Source: Lachnospiraceae bacterium UBA7050 (lineage in GTDB: Bacteria > Bacillota > Clostridia > Lachnospirales > Lachnospiraceae). From it: a stretch of 64,000 bases of DNA. The position numbers and the translations under genes were made by a program. Location of the stretch: positions 226,803 through 290,802 of the forward strand of contig DLAJ01000007.1 in the NCBI GenBank assembly GCA_002493905.1, written 5' to 3'. The notes below the pieces were generated by a model. That model ran no database searches. It was given only the letters and a program-made list of their open reading frames with translations, and was not told the origin of the DNA. Positions 51,595 through 60,031 of this stretch are shown one piece after another (the first letter of the stretch is position 1; each line of letters opens with the position of its first letter).

Positions 51595-52443
51595 TCAGCA
51601 GGACAGACACTTCTTGCAAAATTCCTGAATGATGTCCAATATTTCACTGTCATAATATACCGCCCCTCCATGAGCATCATTTCCTTCAAGTTCATAATAA
51701 GAAACATGATGTTTGGACGTAATAAGCTTTTCATATAATGTTCTGCTATTTTCCACGGAAACAATCGGATCATATTCACTGTGCATAAGCAATATTGGCG
51801 GAAGTTCGATATTTTCTGAAATATACATAGAGCAGGATGCCCTTTCCGCAAGTCTTTCATGGCCTTCAATTTTGTCAACACCAAGCAGTACAGCAGATGG
51901 ACGAATTTTCATCCATGGCGGAAGTTCTTCTTTTGCACATATTAATAAATCCGTTGAACCGCTTTCACAAATAACACCAGAGATTTTCGGTAAAGTATTG
52001 CATAACCCGTGCGCGTTAAAAAGGACAGACATCATAGCAATATGTCCGCCGGAAGAATTTCCCATAAGAAAAATTTGGGTTGTATCAATATGAAAATTTT
52101 CGGCAACACTTGGAATGAATTTTAAGGCATGATATACATCTTCGATTTGAGCCGGAAAAGCTGCAATATCAGACTCCCGATACTCCATTGCAGCAAACAC
52201 AAATCCTCGCCTGGCAAGAAGCGAATACTGCGGAATATCATTGTACATCTCTTGTTTATGCCATGCAGAACCGGGTATAAACAGGATGAGCGGAAATTTT
52301 TCGTCCTTTCGCATTTGGGGCTTATATGGGAAGATGATTTGTAAATGCCGTTTACAATCACCGTAATCATAATACTCCCAATCTTGCGAGTATAACCATT
52401 GCATTTCGTTTGAATTTGTTTTGACTATCATTTTTTGTTTCAT
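51595..52443 (-). CDS. Alpha/beta-hydrolase (acetyl-esterase/lipase type)
   Basis: 282-residue cytoplasmic esterase-like protein of the BD-FAE/acetylxylan-esterase class. The oxyanion segment LILFIPGSAWHKQEMYN is followed by the nucleophile Ser in FLMGNSSGGHIA, Asp in MHSEYDPIVSVEN and His in GNDAHGGAVYY, a complete triad. The ATG at 52443 has AGAGGA 6 bases upstream. It is more AT-rich than its neighbours, which suggests transfer. Substrate unknown. Confidence 0.82.
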   Translation of the reverse strand: MKQKMIVKTNSNEMQWLYSQDWEYYDYGDCKRHLQIIFPYKPQMRKDEKFPLILFIPGSAWHKQEMYNDIPQYSLLARRGFVFAAMEYRESDIAAFPAQIEDVYHALKFIPSVAENFHIDTTQIFLMGNSSGGHIAMMSVLFNAHGLCNTLPKISGVICESGSTDLLICAKEELPPWMKIRPSAVLLGVDKIEGHERLAERASCSMYISENIELPPILLMHSEYDPIVSVENSRTLYEKLITSKHHVSYYELEGNDAHGGAVYYDSEILDIIQEFCKKCLSC

Positions 52444-52556
52444 TATTTCCTCTAAGACTACTGATTCTATCCAGGCTCTCTTTGCCTTATCCTTTACCAT
52501 CACCATCCGGCCGCTGCCGCTTATAAAGCCTCACGCGCATATAAAAACAATCCCGC

Positions 52557-53219
52557 TTACAGCATACGGATAATTGTAAACACCACGTCCGCTCCGTTGC
52601 CGATCAAATTGACAATAAAATGCGCGGTCATCGGAATGAATACATTTTTTGTCCTCACATAAGAAACGCTGAGCGGCAGCGCCCAGAGCATCGTGAGCAA
52701 AATCCCCCACGGCGTTAAAGAATGCTCCACCGCGTACAGGAACATGCTGAGCACTACCGTTACGATCATGATTTTTTGATTACCGCTCGCATTGCCCCCG
52801 CCTCCGCCGTTTTCCGTCAGAATCAGGCTCTTCCGGTAAAACAGCTCCTCCACAACGGGCGGCAGGAGGATTGTTGAAACCGCAAATATCGCAAGCGTAA
52901 ACCAGCTGTCCCGCCTTAGCCCGATCATTCCCGTGTCAAGCTGCGGAAACAGGCTCTCCAATACGGTTGTCGCTGCAAAAGCCGCCAAAAAGAAGAATAC
53001 CGTAATCCCTGCCGGTCTCCAAAACGCCTTCCCGCCTTTCAGACTGTCAATCCACGCCTTTAGCGAAAACTCTTTCCGCACTGCAAAATAGAGCAGCAGT
53101 GCAGAATAAAACAGAAAATTCGTATAAATAAAATATTTTGCCGGCACCATAAAACAGGAGACGATAAAAACAGCCTCTATCGCCAGCGGTATCAGATTTT
53201 TCTTCCAATAGGCACTCAT
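52557..53219 (-). CDS. CPBP-family intramembrane metalloprotease
   Basis: 220 residues with about six TM helices. The three motifs of the Abi/CPBP family are present: VVEELFYRKSL (EExxxR), FLYAVEHS (FxxxH) and TAHFIVNLIGN (HxxxN). These proteases mature peptides or lipoproteins and can confer bacteriocin immunity. A Gly-rich loop (ENGGGGGNASGN) follows the first motif. GGAGGGAGAG precedes the start at 53219. Confidence 0.85.
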   Translation of the reverse strand: MSAYWKKNLIPLAIEAVFIVSCFMVPAKYFIYTNFLFYSALLLYFAVRKEFSLKAWIDSLKGGKAFWRPAGITVFFFLAAFAATTVLESLFPQLDTGMIGLRRDSWFTLAIFAVSTILLPPVVEELFYRKSLILTENGGGGGNASGNQKIMIVTVVLSMFLYAVEHSLTPWGILLTMLWALPLSVSYVRTKNVFIPMTAHFIVNLIGNGADVVFTIIRML

Positions 53220-53287
53220 TTTTCTCTCCCTCCGGAACCTCAAACTGCCGGTCATGCAATCAGAGCCTCCGGCTTATCGCTTCCATC

Positions 53288-54064
53288 TTACGCTTCTCTC
53301 CCGGTAATGCGTGCCGCCAATTCGAGCGCGATCGACGCAATCCTGTCCTTTTCCTCCAGTTTCGAATGATTACTCAGGCTCCGCGCATCCCACTCCTCCG
53401 CATCCAGATTATCCGCCGCGTAAAAAAACTGAATGAGCTCTTTTCCCCTAAACGCCGCAACCGCCGCATTCGCGGCGCATTCCATATCAACGCAGATACA
53501 GCCCTGCTCCTTTCTGCGTCTGATCTTTTCGGGCGTCTCACGGTAGATCGCATCCGTCGTCCATGTCTTTCCTACCGTATAGGTAATCTGCAGTTCGTCC
53601 AGCATTTCGGTAAATATTCGCAGATATTTTTCATTCACTTTGATTTCATCCGAAGCGGGCGCATAGTGATAGCTGATTCCTTCATCCCTCACTGCGCTGT
53701 CGGGAATCACGATGGAACAGTCACCAATGCTCTTTTCAAGTACGCCGCAGGTCCCAAACACAATGACTTTCTTTACGCCCATCGCAAATACGTCCTCTAA
53801 GAGTGCCGCGCTCGCAGGCGCTCCCACATCGATCATAAACAGCGCCGCCTCTGTTCCCCGAAACCGCGTCCGGTAAATCGGAATTACCCTGTTTGCCGTG
53901 TTTGTCTCCGCAATCTTCTCCGCCTTAAGCTCGTTTATCATCCTCTCAAACGTTGTGCACGAATAACAGCAGACCGCCGCCTCCGGCATGCCGTTTACGG
54001 GTCTTACAATGTCCTCCGGGTTGACAACTGCTTTTTTTGCCGGATCAAATTCTGTTAAGATCAT
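53288..54064 (-). CDS. Nucleoside phosphorylase (uridine/purine type, PNP_UDP_1 family)
   Basis: Splits nucleosides with phosphate for salvage. 258 residues. Family motifs: VIVFGTCGVLEKSIGDCSIVIP (phosphate and ribose site), DEGISYHY and VDMECAANAAVAAFRG, where the Met-Glu pair binds ribose. The ATG at 54064 has GGGAGAG 7 bases upstream. It starts 3 bp after the end of a truncated hydrolase gene. Base specificity cannot be read safely. Confidence 0.85.
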   Translation of the reverse strand: MILTEFDPAKKAVVNPEDIVRPVNGMPEAAVCCYSCTTFERMINELKAEKIAETNTANRVIPIYRTRFRGTEAALFMIDVGAPASAALLEDVFAMGVKKVIVFGTCGVLEKSIGDCSIVIPDSAVRDEGISYHYAPASDEIKVNEKYLRIFTEMLDELQITYTVGKTWTTDAIYRETPEKIRRRKEQGCICVDMECAANAAVAAFRGKELIQFFYAADNLDAEEWDARSLSNHSKLEEKDRIASIALELAARITGREA

Positions 54065-54067
54065 CGT

Positions 54068-54349
54068 TTATCTCTCCCTTTTTTCACCGCTTTTACCGGG
54101 GTGCCCGATTGTATCCACTGCATAGATATGGAAATCATTGAGCAGAAACTGACACATCAAGAGATTATAAGCAGTTGTCGCATTTCCGCCATGAAACACC
54201 AGCAATGGCTTTCCCGTCTTGTTGCCGGTCTCAGCCAAATGCGTTTTGCCAAATGATGTTTTCACATACATATCCGAAAAAGGCATATTCAATTTTAAGA
54301 GTTGTCTGTCATATAACGCAAGCGACTTTTCCTTTCCAGCCTGCAGCAC
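54068..54349 (-). pseudogene. Truncated alpha/beta-hydrolase (N-terminal remnant)
   Basis: 93 residues that match the first third of an alpha/beta-hydrolase (GKPLLVFHGGNATTAYNLLMCQFLL, then AVDTIGHPGKSG) and then stop after EKRER. The nucleophile Ser, Asp and His of the triad would lie in the missing two thirds. The break is immediately upstream of the nucleoside phosphorylase ribosome site, which suggests a deletion that joined the two. Its 5' end overlaps the acetyltransferase fusion gene by 55 bp. Confidence 0.75.
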
Positions 54350-55566
54350 ATTTCATCCTTTAATACATCAGCGAAGCGCTGAATTGGGTCTGCAAGCGAT
54401 TCTGCAAAGTCAAGGACTTGTTTCTTATTCTTGTACTCTAACGGAGCTCTACGAACCTGCAAAGCAGTTTTAAGTACATCAGGAACCGGACACAGGTTGT
54501 TTTCCAAGGCCCATTCAGCCGATACGGTTTTCGCAATGATTTTTCCAGTACGCAGGGTATACAGGCATCGCGCAATATCCAACATCCAACCGAACGAATA
54601 TAGACTTCGTTCCGTCTTCTGTACATATTTTCTTATGGTTTCGTAATGATGTTTTATATCAGCATACAGATCGCTTAAATCCGGTGCGCTCAGCCGGCTG
54701 CGAACATCGCAGCCGCACAATAAAATGCCGCTTTCAATCAGCCCAGCCATACCAAAACTGTCAAACATATATGTATCTGAAATTCTTTCACCACTGGTAC
54801 CCCAATAGATCACCCGGTCGGAGGATTTCGATAGGAAAGCATCCAGTGTCAGCATTCCACCCTCAAATAATCGATAATATGGATTACCGGGCTCTTTTTC
54901 AAGCATTGCCTGACGAAGCTTTACAAGCTTTTGTGCCTGTGCTTCAGGTATCTGCCTGTTAGTTAAGACAAGAATGTCAATATCGCTCCACCCTAGTCTG
55001 AAATCATCCAACACCGAAGAGCCATACAGATAAATTGACGGTTCGCAGTCCGATAAAATGCTCTTGATTTCATGAACCATCTTATTTACGGCCTTCTGAC
55101 GTTCACAGCGCTCAGAACCGGCCGGGTGAAGGATGTATTTCTGATTCGGATATCCCATCGTTTCAACAAGGGCATCTTCGATAAATCCATACTTTTCATA
55201 AAGCGCTCTCGGCGCAATACCCTTCTCATCATCGGCGCGAAAAGTGCAGACTGAAATCTCCTTGGTTCTATCTAAATTTTGGAGCGCTTCATTCATAAGC
55301 ATTGAAGCAGCGCCGCGCCGGCGGTGATCGGGAGAAACGCCAAGAAAGCAGATCATATTATGACCCCTGGAGAAGAGCATGACGCCTGCCATCTCACCGC
55401 CGGCCTTTACACAGATGGCTTGCCGCTTACCCATGAACTTAAGAACGGTGGCTTTGTACTCGTCCAGCTTCTCCTGCGTCTCCAGTCCGGGAAAGTTCCA
55501 TCTGAGCTGTTCCACAAGCCGCATCCAATTTTCAATATCTTCAGGTATAGCGTAAAATAGCTGCAT
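54295..55566 (-). CDS. GNAT acetyltransferase fused to an aminoglycoside-nucleotidyltransferase-like domain
   Basis: 423 residues. Residues 1-145 are a GNAT domain with the acetyl-CoA loop VSPDHRRRGAASMLM. Residues about 165-420 form a nucleotidyltransferase: YLYGSSVLDDFRLGWSDIDILVL holds GS and the DxD metal ligands, and the C-terminal helical part (ARCLYTLRTGKIIAKTVSAEWAL) resembles AadA/ANT(9)-type enzymes. Both active sites look intact. The combination suggests drug or small-molecule modification, but this is not shown. AAAGGA precedes the ATG. The end overlaps the truncated hydrolase. Confidence 0.8.
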   Translation of the reverse strand: MQLFYAIPEDIENWMRLVEQLRWNFPGLETQEKLDEYKATVLKFMGKRQAICVKAGGEMAGVMLFSRGHNMICFLGVSPDHRRRGAASMLMNEALQNLDRTKEISVCTFRADDEKGIAPRALYEKYGFIEDALVETMGYPNQKYILHPAGSERCERQKAVNKMVHEIKSILSDCEPSIYLYGSSVLDDFRLGWSDIDILVLTNRQIPEAQAQKLVKLRQAMLEKEPGNPYYRLFEGGMLTLDAFLSKSSDRVIYWGTSGERISDTYMFDSFGMAGLIESGILLCGCDVRSRLSAPDLSDLYADIKHHYETIRKYVQKTERSLYSFGWMLDIARCLYTLRTGKIIAKTVSAEWALENNLCPVPDVLKTALQVRRAPLEYKNKKQVLDFAESLADPIQRFADVLKDEMCCRLERKSRLRYMTDNS

Positions 55567-55698
55567 CGTTTTCCTTTTTCTTGTATGAAAAGCTTTTTAT
55601 TTCCAACTTTATTCCCAACCGCCTCAATTGTAACACATTGGAAATCCGGTTGGAATAGGAATATATATGACCTCACGCATTTTATATTACTTTTGCGG

Positions 55699-55716
55699 GC
55701 ATAATTATGCTATAAT
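55699..55716 (+). promoter_or_regulatory. Promoter with palindromic operator of the Phd-type antitoxin gene
   Basis: The perfect palindrome GCATAATTATGC (55699-55710) directly abuts TATAAT (55711-55716). Antitoxins of this class repress their own promoter through such dyads. The -35 region is weak. Confidence 0.55.
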
Positions 55717-55743
55717 TGTGTTTCACGAAAGGAGTGGAGCATT

Positions 55744-56007
55744 ATGCCGCTTATTATGCCTATTAAGGATTTACGCAATACAACCGAGATTTCCAATATC
55801 GCGCACAAGGAACAGGCGCCCCTTTTTATTACCAAAAACGGATATAGCGACCTCGTCATAATGAGTAGTGAATTGTATGATAAGTTCGCAAGAATAAACC
55901 GAATCGATCAAGCCATCTTCGAGTCCGAGCAGGAAGTTTCTAACGGAGCAGAAGCCATTGATGCAGAGATCGTTTTTGCAGAATTGGAGAAAAAACATTT
56001 TGGATAA
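55744..56007 (+). CDS. Phd/YefM-family antitoxin
   Basis: 87 residues. The N-terminal Phd/YefM fold (MPIKDLRNTTEISNIAHKEQAP, then LFITKNGYSDLVIMSSELYDK) binds DNA and dimerises; the C-terminal acidic tail (GAEAIDAEIVFAELEKKHFG) would cover the toxin. AAAGGAG lies 9-10 bases before the ATG. A broken RelE/ParE toxin follows immediately. The gene itself is intact. Confidence 0.88.
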   Translation: MPLIMPIKDLRNTTEISNIAHKEQAPLFITKNGYSDLVIMSSELYDKFARINRIDQAIFESEQEVSNGAEAIDAEIVFAELEKKHFG

Positions 56008-56300
56008 TTCAAAATAAAGGCCAACCCTGGCGCAATTCGTGAGTTGGACCACATTTACAAATATATCGCGAATGAAAAATTGGCTCCTGAAAATGCCAAA
56101 GGACAAATTGACCGTATTAAAAATGCATTTTAAGTCTGGACACGTTTCCACAGTCCCGCCAAGAACGGAACGAGGGCAGATATGCAGGAAAGTGTTACCG
56201 GCAGTTACTGATTGATCACTATATTGCCATTTTCCGCATTGATGAACCACGTAAAACAGTTTATGTGGTAACAATACAATATCAAGGACGAAACCTATAA
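56000..56300 (+). pseudogene. RelE/ParE-family toxin, frameshifted
   Basis: Pieced translations give FKIKANPGAIRELDHIYKYIA and NEKLAPENAKGQIDRIKNA in one frame, then, after a lost base near 56131, LDTFPQSRQERNEGRYAGK, CYRQLLIDHYIAIFRIDEPR and KTVYVVTIQYQGRNL with a normal stop at 56298-56300. A second missing base near 56009 separates the expected TTG start (overlapping the antitoxin stop) from the body. The fold is the mRNA-interferase/gyrase-toxin type. No functional toxin can be translated as read. Confidence 0.8.
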
Positions 56301-56375
56301 AATAAGCACCAAATGGCAATGTAAATTATTTCGTGCTTAGACACAAAACATAGAAGTGACATCCTTTCTACCCAG

Positions 56376-56867
56376 TTAAAATTCCGGCATTTTCGTGAAT
56401 ACGACCTTCTCCCCGTCGGCAATCCCGCCGTATATGTCTAAAGTCGCATATCCGGTTTTCAGATAATGTTCCATCACAAACCTGGCTGTGAACGGCATCT
56501 CCAAAGAGGGGAGTTCCGATAACGCAAACCATCTGCATACGCCTTCATTCGAGGAAAATGTCTCACCGGCATCCGCTTTCAGGTCTGCAAAAAAATAATA
56601 ATTCTGCCGGATTTCCCCGTTTCTCTGCCGAAGCGTCACATAGCGAAGATGCAGATTTTCAAGCTGCTCTTCCGTAATTCCCAATTCCTCGTTCAGCTCC
56701 CGCAGCACGCATGCCCTTGCATCGCAATACTCCGCTTCCTCAAAATGTCCGCCTGCGGAGGGAACCCAGACCTCACTTACAACTCTGCCGCCCTGACGGT
56801 AAAGCATCAGCATTCGGTCCCCCTTTCTGATGTAGATTCCCGTCATATTTCTCAGCTTTCCGTCCAT
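56376..56867 (-). CDS. Nudix hydrolase
   Basis: 163 residues from the ATG at 56867 with GGGAGA 7 bases upstream; the frame is open for 32 more codons without a site. The Nudix box starts GGHFEEAEY and ends LRELNEELGI, with all metal-binding Glu residues. It is preceded by VVSEVWVPSAGGHFE and followed by RYVTLRQRNGEIRQNYYFFADL. A broken paralogue with the same layout lies at 59606-60021. Substrate unknown, possibly an oxidised nucleotide. Confidence 0.85.
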   Translation of the reverse strand: MDGKLRNMTGIYIRKGDRMLMLYRQGGRVVSEVWVPSAGGHFEEAEYCDARACVLRELNEELGITEEQLENLHLRYVTLRQRNGEIRQNYYFFADLKADAGETFSSNEGVCRWFALSELPSLEMPFTARFVMEHYLKTGYATLDIYGGIADGEKVVFTKMPEF

Positions 56868-56988
56868 GACATTCTCCCATTCATCGTGCAGTCTCAAATA
56901 AATGCTTTTTCTTTTGCTTCGCAAAATCGTTTCATCCTGCGTCGGCATTATCCCCGTTTTCACAAAATCGCTTCATCCTGCGTCGGTA

Positions 56989-57684
56989 TCATCCCCGCTT
57001 TCGCAGAAAAACATGATGAAAAAACGCGATGCTCTGATACTCCGCCCTGTCAGAAACCCGCTGTTCTAAGCTCATCATTTCCCGCTGCCAGTCAGGGTCA
57101 CTCTGAATATCCTGATTTTGCTGCAAATCCCAGAACGTCCGCATTCCCAGAATCTTTTCGATCCGCAGTTCCGGCGCCCATTCCACCAGTTCTTCATCCT
57201 CATAATAATTGATCTCTCCAAACTGCGGACTCGTACCGCATTTACCGTCTAACAGCTCATTTGCATGTTCAAAATTGTTGAGCAGCACCGCCATCTGCAT
57301 GACGCGTCCCGGACGGTTATGCTTTAGTATGGAAATCAGTCCATCCTTTTTTAATAAGCGTGCGAACTCCCGCACGACCTCGGCACGCTCTTTGACATAT
57401 TCCAGTACATTATGACAAAAAATCACGTCAAACGTCCCGTCTGCATATCTGGATAATACCTTTTCATCGCCGCAGATCTGCTCGACGTTTTCATACGGAT
57501 TTTCGGCAAGCACCTGCGCATCCGGCTCAATTCCAATCACGGTATTCTGCTCTGCATAATGCGCGCCCATCACGCCGTTCCCGCAGCCAAACTCCAAAAT
57601 CCGTTTCCCCGAAAACGCTCCGAGCTGCTCCCATGTCAGCTTTTTCTGAAGCTGTTCCCAGACTTTCAAATCCTGTACGTTCAT
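56989..57684 (-). CDS. Class I SAM-dependent methyltransferase
   Basis: 231 residues. Motif I ILEFGCGNGVMGAHY, motif II VIGIEPDAQV and motif IV FDVIFCHNVLEYVKE make a Methyltransf_11-type domain over about 25-130. The ATG overlaps the stop of the upstream ICMT-like gene (ATGA), so the two are coupled. Substrate unknown. Confidence 0.85.
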   Translation of the reverse strand: MNVQDLKVWEQLQKKLTWEQLGAFSGKRILEFGCGNGVMGAHYAEQNTVIGIEPDAQVLAENPYENVEQICGDEKVLSRYADGTFDVIFCHNVLEYVKERAEVVREFARLLKKDGLISILKHNRPGRVMQMAVLLNNFEHANELLDGKCGTSPQFGEINYYEDEELVEWAPELRIEKILGMRTFWDLQQNQDIQSDPDWQREMMSLEQRVSDRAEYQSIAFFHHVFLRKRG

Positions 57685-58280
57685 TTGATATTTCCGCCTT
57701 TCAATTTCCTCCCAAAATAACGGCAGACTTTTTTCCTGTAATCTATGTACGCCTGTCCGAACGTCCGGACAAGAAAATCTTCTTCCACATTAACAATCTG
57801 CAGATGCAGCGTCAGCATCGCAAATACCGAAACAGCAAATAAGACCCAGTTAAAAAACATCAGCAAAATCCCTATGTAGACCAGATCAAACCCTAGAAAT
57901 GCCGGATTGCGGCTGATCTGATAAATGCCGCTCGTGACAAGCTCCGTTTTGTCCGTTTCGGAAACGCCCGCACGCCAGCTGTCCCGCATCGTAAAAACTG
58001 CACACACAAAAACGGCGACACCCAAAACGCCAAGCAGGACGCCCACCGCCCTCGCCCATAACGGCAGGCGCGAACGGTTCAAAATAATGCTGACCGCTTC
58101 CGCCGCCGGAACAAGAAGCGTCGCAATTTTCATCACAACTTCGATCCGTTTCACAAAGCCGGTCTTTCCCTTTCCGATCTGATTGGTCTGTATGCCCTTT
58201 TTCCTCTGCAGAAGCATTTTCCAAAAATAACAGCCGTAAAAGGCAAGCAGAATAAAAATTGCAGTGAGTTGAAATGCCAT
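57681..58280 (-). CDS. Isoprenylcysteine carboxyl methyltransferase-like membrane protein
   Basis: 199 residues with four to five TM helices. The family signature SGIYQISRNPAFLGFDLVYIG is at about 125-145, and EEDFLVRTFGQAYIDYRKKVCRYF near the end forms the SAM/headgroup site. Bacterial members methylate small lipophilic molecules. AAGGAG precedes the ATG. It is operonic with the soluble methyltransferase downstream. Confidence 0.85.
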   Translation of the reverse strand: MAFQLTAIFILLAFYGCYFWKMLLQRKKGIQTNQIGKGKTGFVKRIEVVMKIATLLVPAAEAVSIILNRSRLPLWARAVGVLLGVLGVAVFVCAVFTMRDSWRAGVSETDKTELVTSGIYQISRNPAFLGFDLVYIGILLMFFNWVLFAVSVFAMLTLHLQIVNVEEDFLVRTFGQAYIDYRKKVCRYFGRKLKGGNIK

Positions 58281-58387
58281 ATGTAAATGCTCCTTCCCGC
58301 GCAGGCAATTACCATGCGATTACCCATCAGGCAGCTGTTCATATGCACCTGCCGCCCGCTGGCAGGATGCATCCGCTGCCCAGCCGC

Positions 58388-58915
58388 CTAAATACACCTC
58401 TCGCACGCAGCTGTATACTTTTGCAAAGAGTCCACATCTTTTAACAGTCCTTCCCTTAATTCATCAGCCGTGCGCAGCGCAAGATCATATTGTTCCCGCG
58501 TAATGTCTTTTTGACGAAGCGCCTCTTCCAGCTCGTCCCTGTCGTCCACGACAATCTCCCCGGTTGGAAAAACGATCAAATCCAGATACAGATCATCAAA
58601 CCATGGCATCCCGTCCGCATCTTCGCCCTGCCCTGCGATCATATCAATATACCACACTAAGACGTTATTCTTTTCATCCATCATGGCTGTGATACAGTAA
58701 TATTCATTCTGCGGCAGGATCGTCAGCCATTTGAGACCCTTATCGCAGACCGTTATTTCTTCACCGTGTACTTCCCATCTCTGAGCTTCGCTTACCTGTA
58801 AAATTTTAATCAGCCCGATATACCCCTCAAAGAAATCCTCTTTTACTCTTTTCCCCGACAGCTCTTTCGATATTATGCACTTCCACTCGTCATAGGACAA
58901 CCGGCTTCTTTTCAT
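58388..58915 (-). CDS. DUF402-family protein
   Basis: 175 residues from the ATG at 58915 (AAGGAG 7 bases upstream). The DUF402 core is clear: VWYIDMIAG, then DDLYLDLIVFPTGEIVVDDRDELEEAL, with the acidic metal-binding residues. Relatives hydrolyse nucleoside tri- and diphosphates (Ntdp type) or act with RNases; which applies here is unknown. A C-terminal helical segment with three Cys follows. Confidence 0.8.
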   Translation of the reverse strand: MKRSRLSYDEWKCIISKELSGKRVKEDFFEGYIGLIKILQVSEAQRWEVHGEEITVCDKGLKWLTILPQNEYYCITAMMDEKNNVLVWYIDMIAGQGEDADGMPWFDDLYLDLIVFPTGEIVVDDRDELEEALRQKDITREQYDLALRTADELREGLLKDVDSLQKYTAACERCI

Positions 58916-59094
58916 AAATCCGCTCCTTTTCCCTTTTAATACCGCCCATGCTGAAACCCGATAACAGTTTTCAGCAAACTCTGACATTCAGTATATCACA
59001 TCTTAAGCCGAAATAGTGAAAGAAGTTCAAATGTTTTACACTCTCTGCAGTCAGTTCCGGGGTTCCCTTATCTGGAGTTATATGGTAGAATAAA

Positions 59095-59161
59095 AAAGAC
59101 CGCTCTGCGGTCTTTCAAAGAATCCGCAAAGCAGATTCTTTGGGGATAGGAAATTTCCTAT
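59095..59161 (+). promoter_or_regulatory. Array of three hairpins in the leader of the GNAT gene
   Basis: AAAGACCGC/GCGGTCTTT (59095-59115), CAAAGAATC/GATTCTTTG (59116-59142) and the perfect palindrome ATAGGAAATTTCCTAT (59146-59161) lie back to back. The ribosome site begins 4 bases later. They may attenuate or stabilise the mRNA. Confidence 0.5.
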
Positions 59162-59178
59162 TCAGGGAGGTGCCATTC

Positions 59179-59619
59179 ATGAATCAAAACATCACAATCA
59201 CAGAAGAACGCATATCCGCCGGAGAATATATTGATTTCTTAAAAAGGACGGACTTAGGCTCCCAATATCCGAAAGAACGGTTCGCAAAGCGGATACCGGT
59301 GCTCGTCAACAATGTCTCCATCAGCCTTGCCGCAAGAAACGAAGACGGCTTACTCGTCGGCGTTTTATTTGGATTAACTGATTACGCCTATTGGCTCTAT
59401 GTGACCGATTTGGGCGTTGACAGAGACTATGAGGGACAGGGCATCGGAAGAACGCTTATGAAGACTGCGCACGAGAAAGCGGGCGGTGAAAAGAATATTG
59501 CCGTATATCTGATCGCAAACGAAAACGCGGTTCCGTTTTACGAAAAACTCGGCATGAAAAAAGCAGATGACGTCATGCAGTATAACCATATTGAATGGAC
59601 TGAGTTTACGGTTGAATAA
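59179..59619 (+). CDS. GNAT-family N-acetyltransferase
   Basis: 146 residues from the ATG at 59179, with GGGAGG 8 bases upstream. The acetyl-CoA loop DRDYEGQGIGRTLMKTAHEKA and the C-terminal NENAVPFYEKLGMKKADDVM are classic GNAT. Substrate unknown. Its 3' end overlaps the 3' end of a converging broken Nudix gene by 14 bp. Confidence 0.88.
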   Translation: MNQNITITEERISAGEYIDFLKRTDLGSQYPKERFAKRIPVLVNNVSISLAARNEDGLLVGVLFGLTDYAYWLYVTDLGVDRDYEGQGIGRTLMKTAHEKAGGEKNIAVYLIANENAVPFYEKLGMKKADDVMQYNHIEWTEFTVE

Positions 59620-60021
59620 AAGTTCTACAAATTAATCTGACCGTAAAGGGCATCTCAAGACGGGTTATTTCATCAATAGAAAACCACTTACAAATTCCTT
59701 GATTTGATTGTAAGTAATCATTGACATTATCTTTTAGGTTTGCAAAAAAATAGTAATTTTGTCTTATTTCACCCTTCGTGTATCTTAAAGTAACATATCT
59801 AAGTGTTAATTCTTCAATATCATCCAATTTCAAACCCAATTCTTCTTCCATTTCTCTAACAACACAAGCCTTTGCATCATTTAATTCATATTCTTCGAAA
59901 TGACCTCCTGCCGACCCGGTCCATACATGATTTACAACTCTGCCACCTTCTCTATACAGCAGCAACACCTTATCTTTTTTGTTAGATATACCGCAGTCAT
60001 ATTCCTTAGTTTCCCATTCAT
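59606..60021 (-). pseudogene. Broken Nudix hydrolase paralogue
   Basis: From the ATG at 60021 (GAGGG 7-8 bases upstream) the frame reads MNGKLRNMTAVYLTKK and then fails at ACAAAAAAGAT (a run of six A). A -1 shift there continues as DKVLLLYREGGRVVNHVW and an intact Nudix box (GGHFEEYEL through VREMEEELGL). The C-terminus stops after RLICRTFIQP, about 30 residues short of the paralogue at 56376. The gene is AT-rich. The heptamer A-AAA-AAG is the dnaX-type slippery site in the correct frame, so slippage cannot be excluded. Confidence 0.7.
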
Positions 60022-60031
60022 TCTTTTACCC

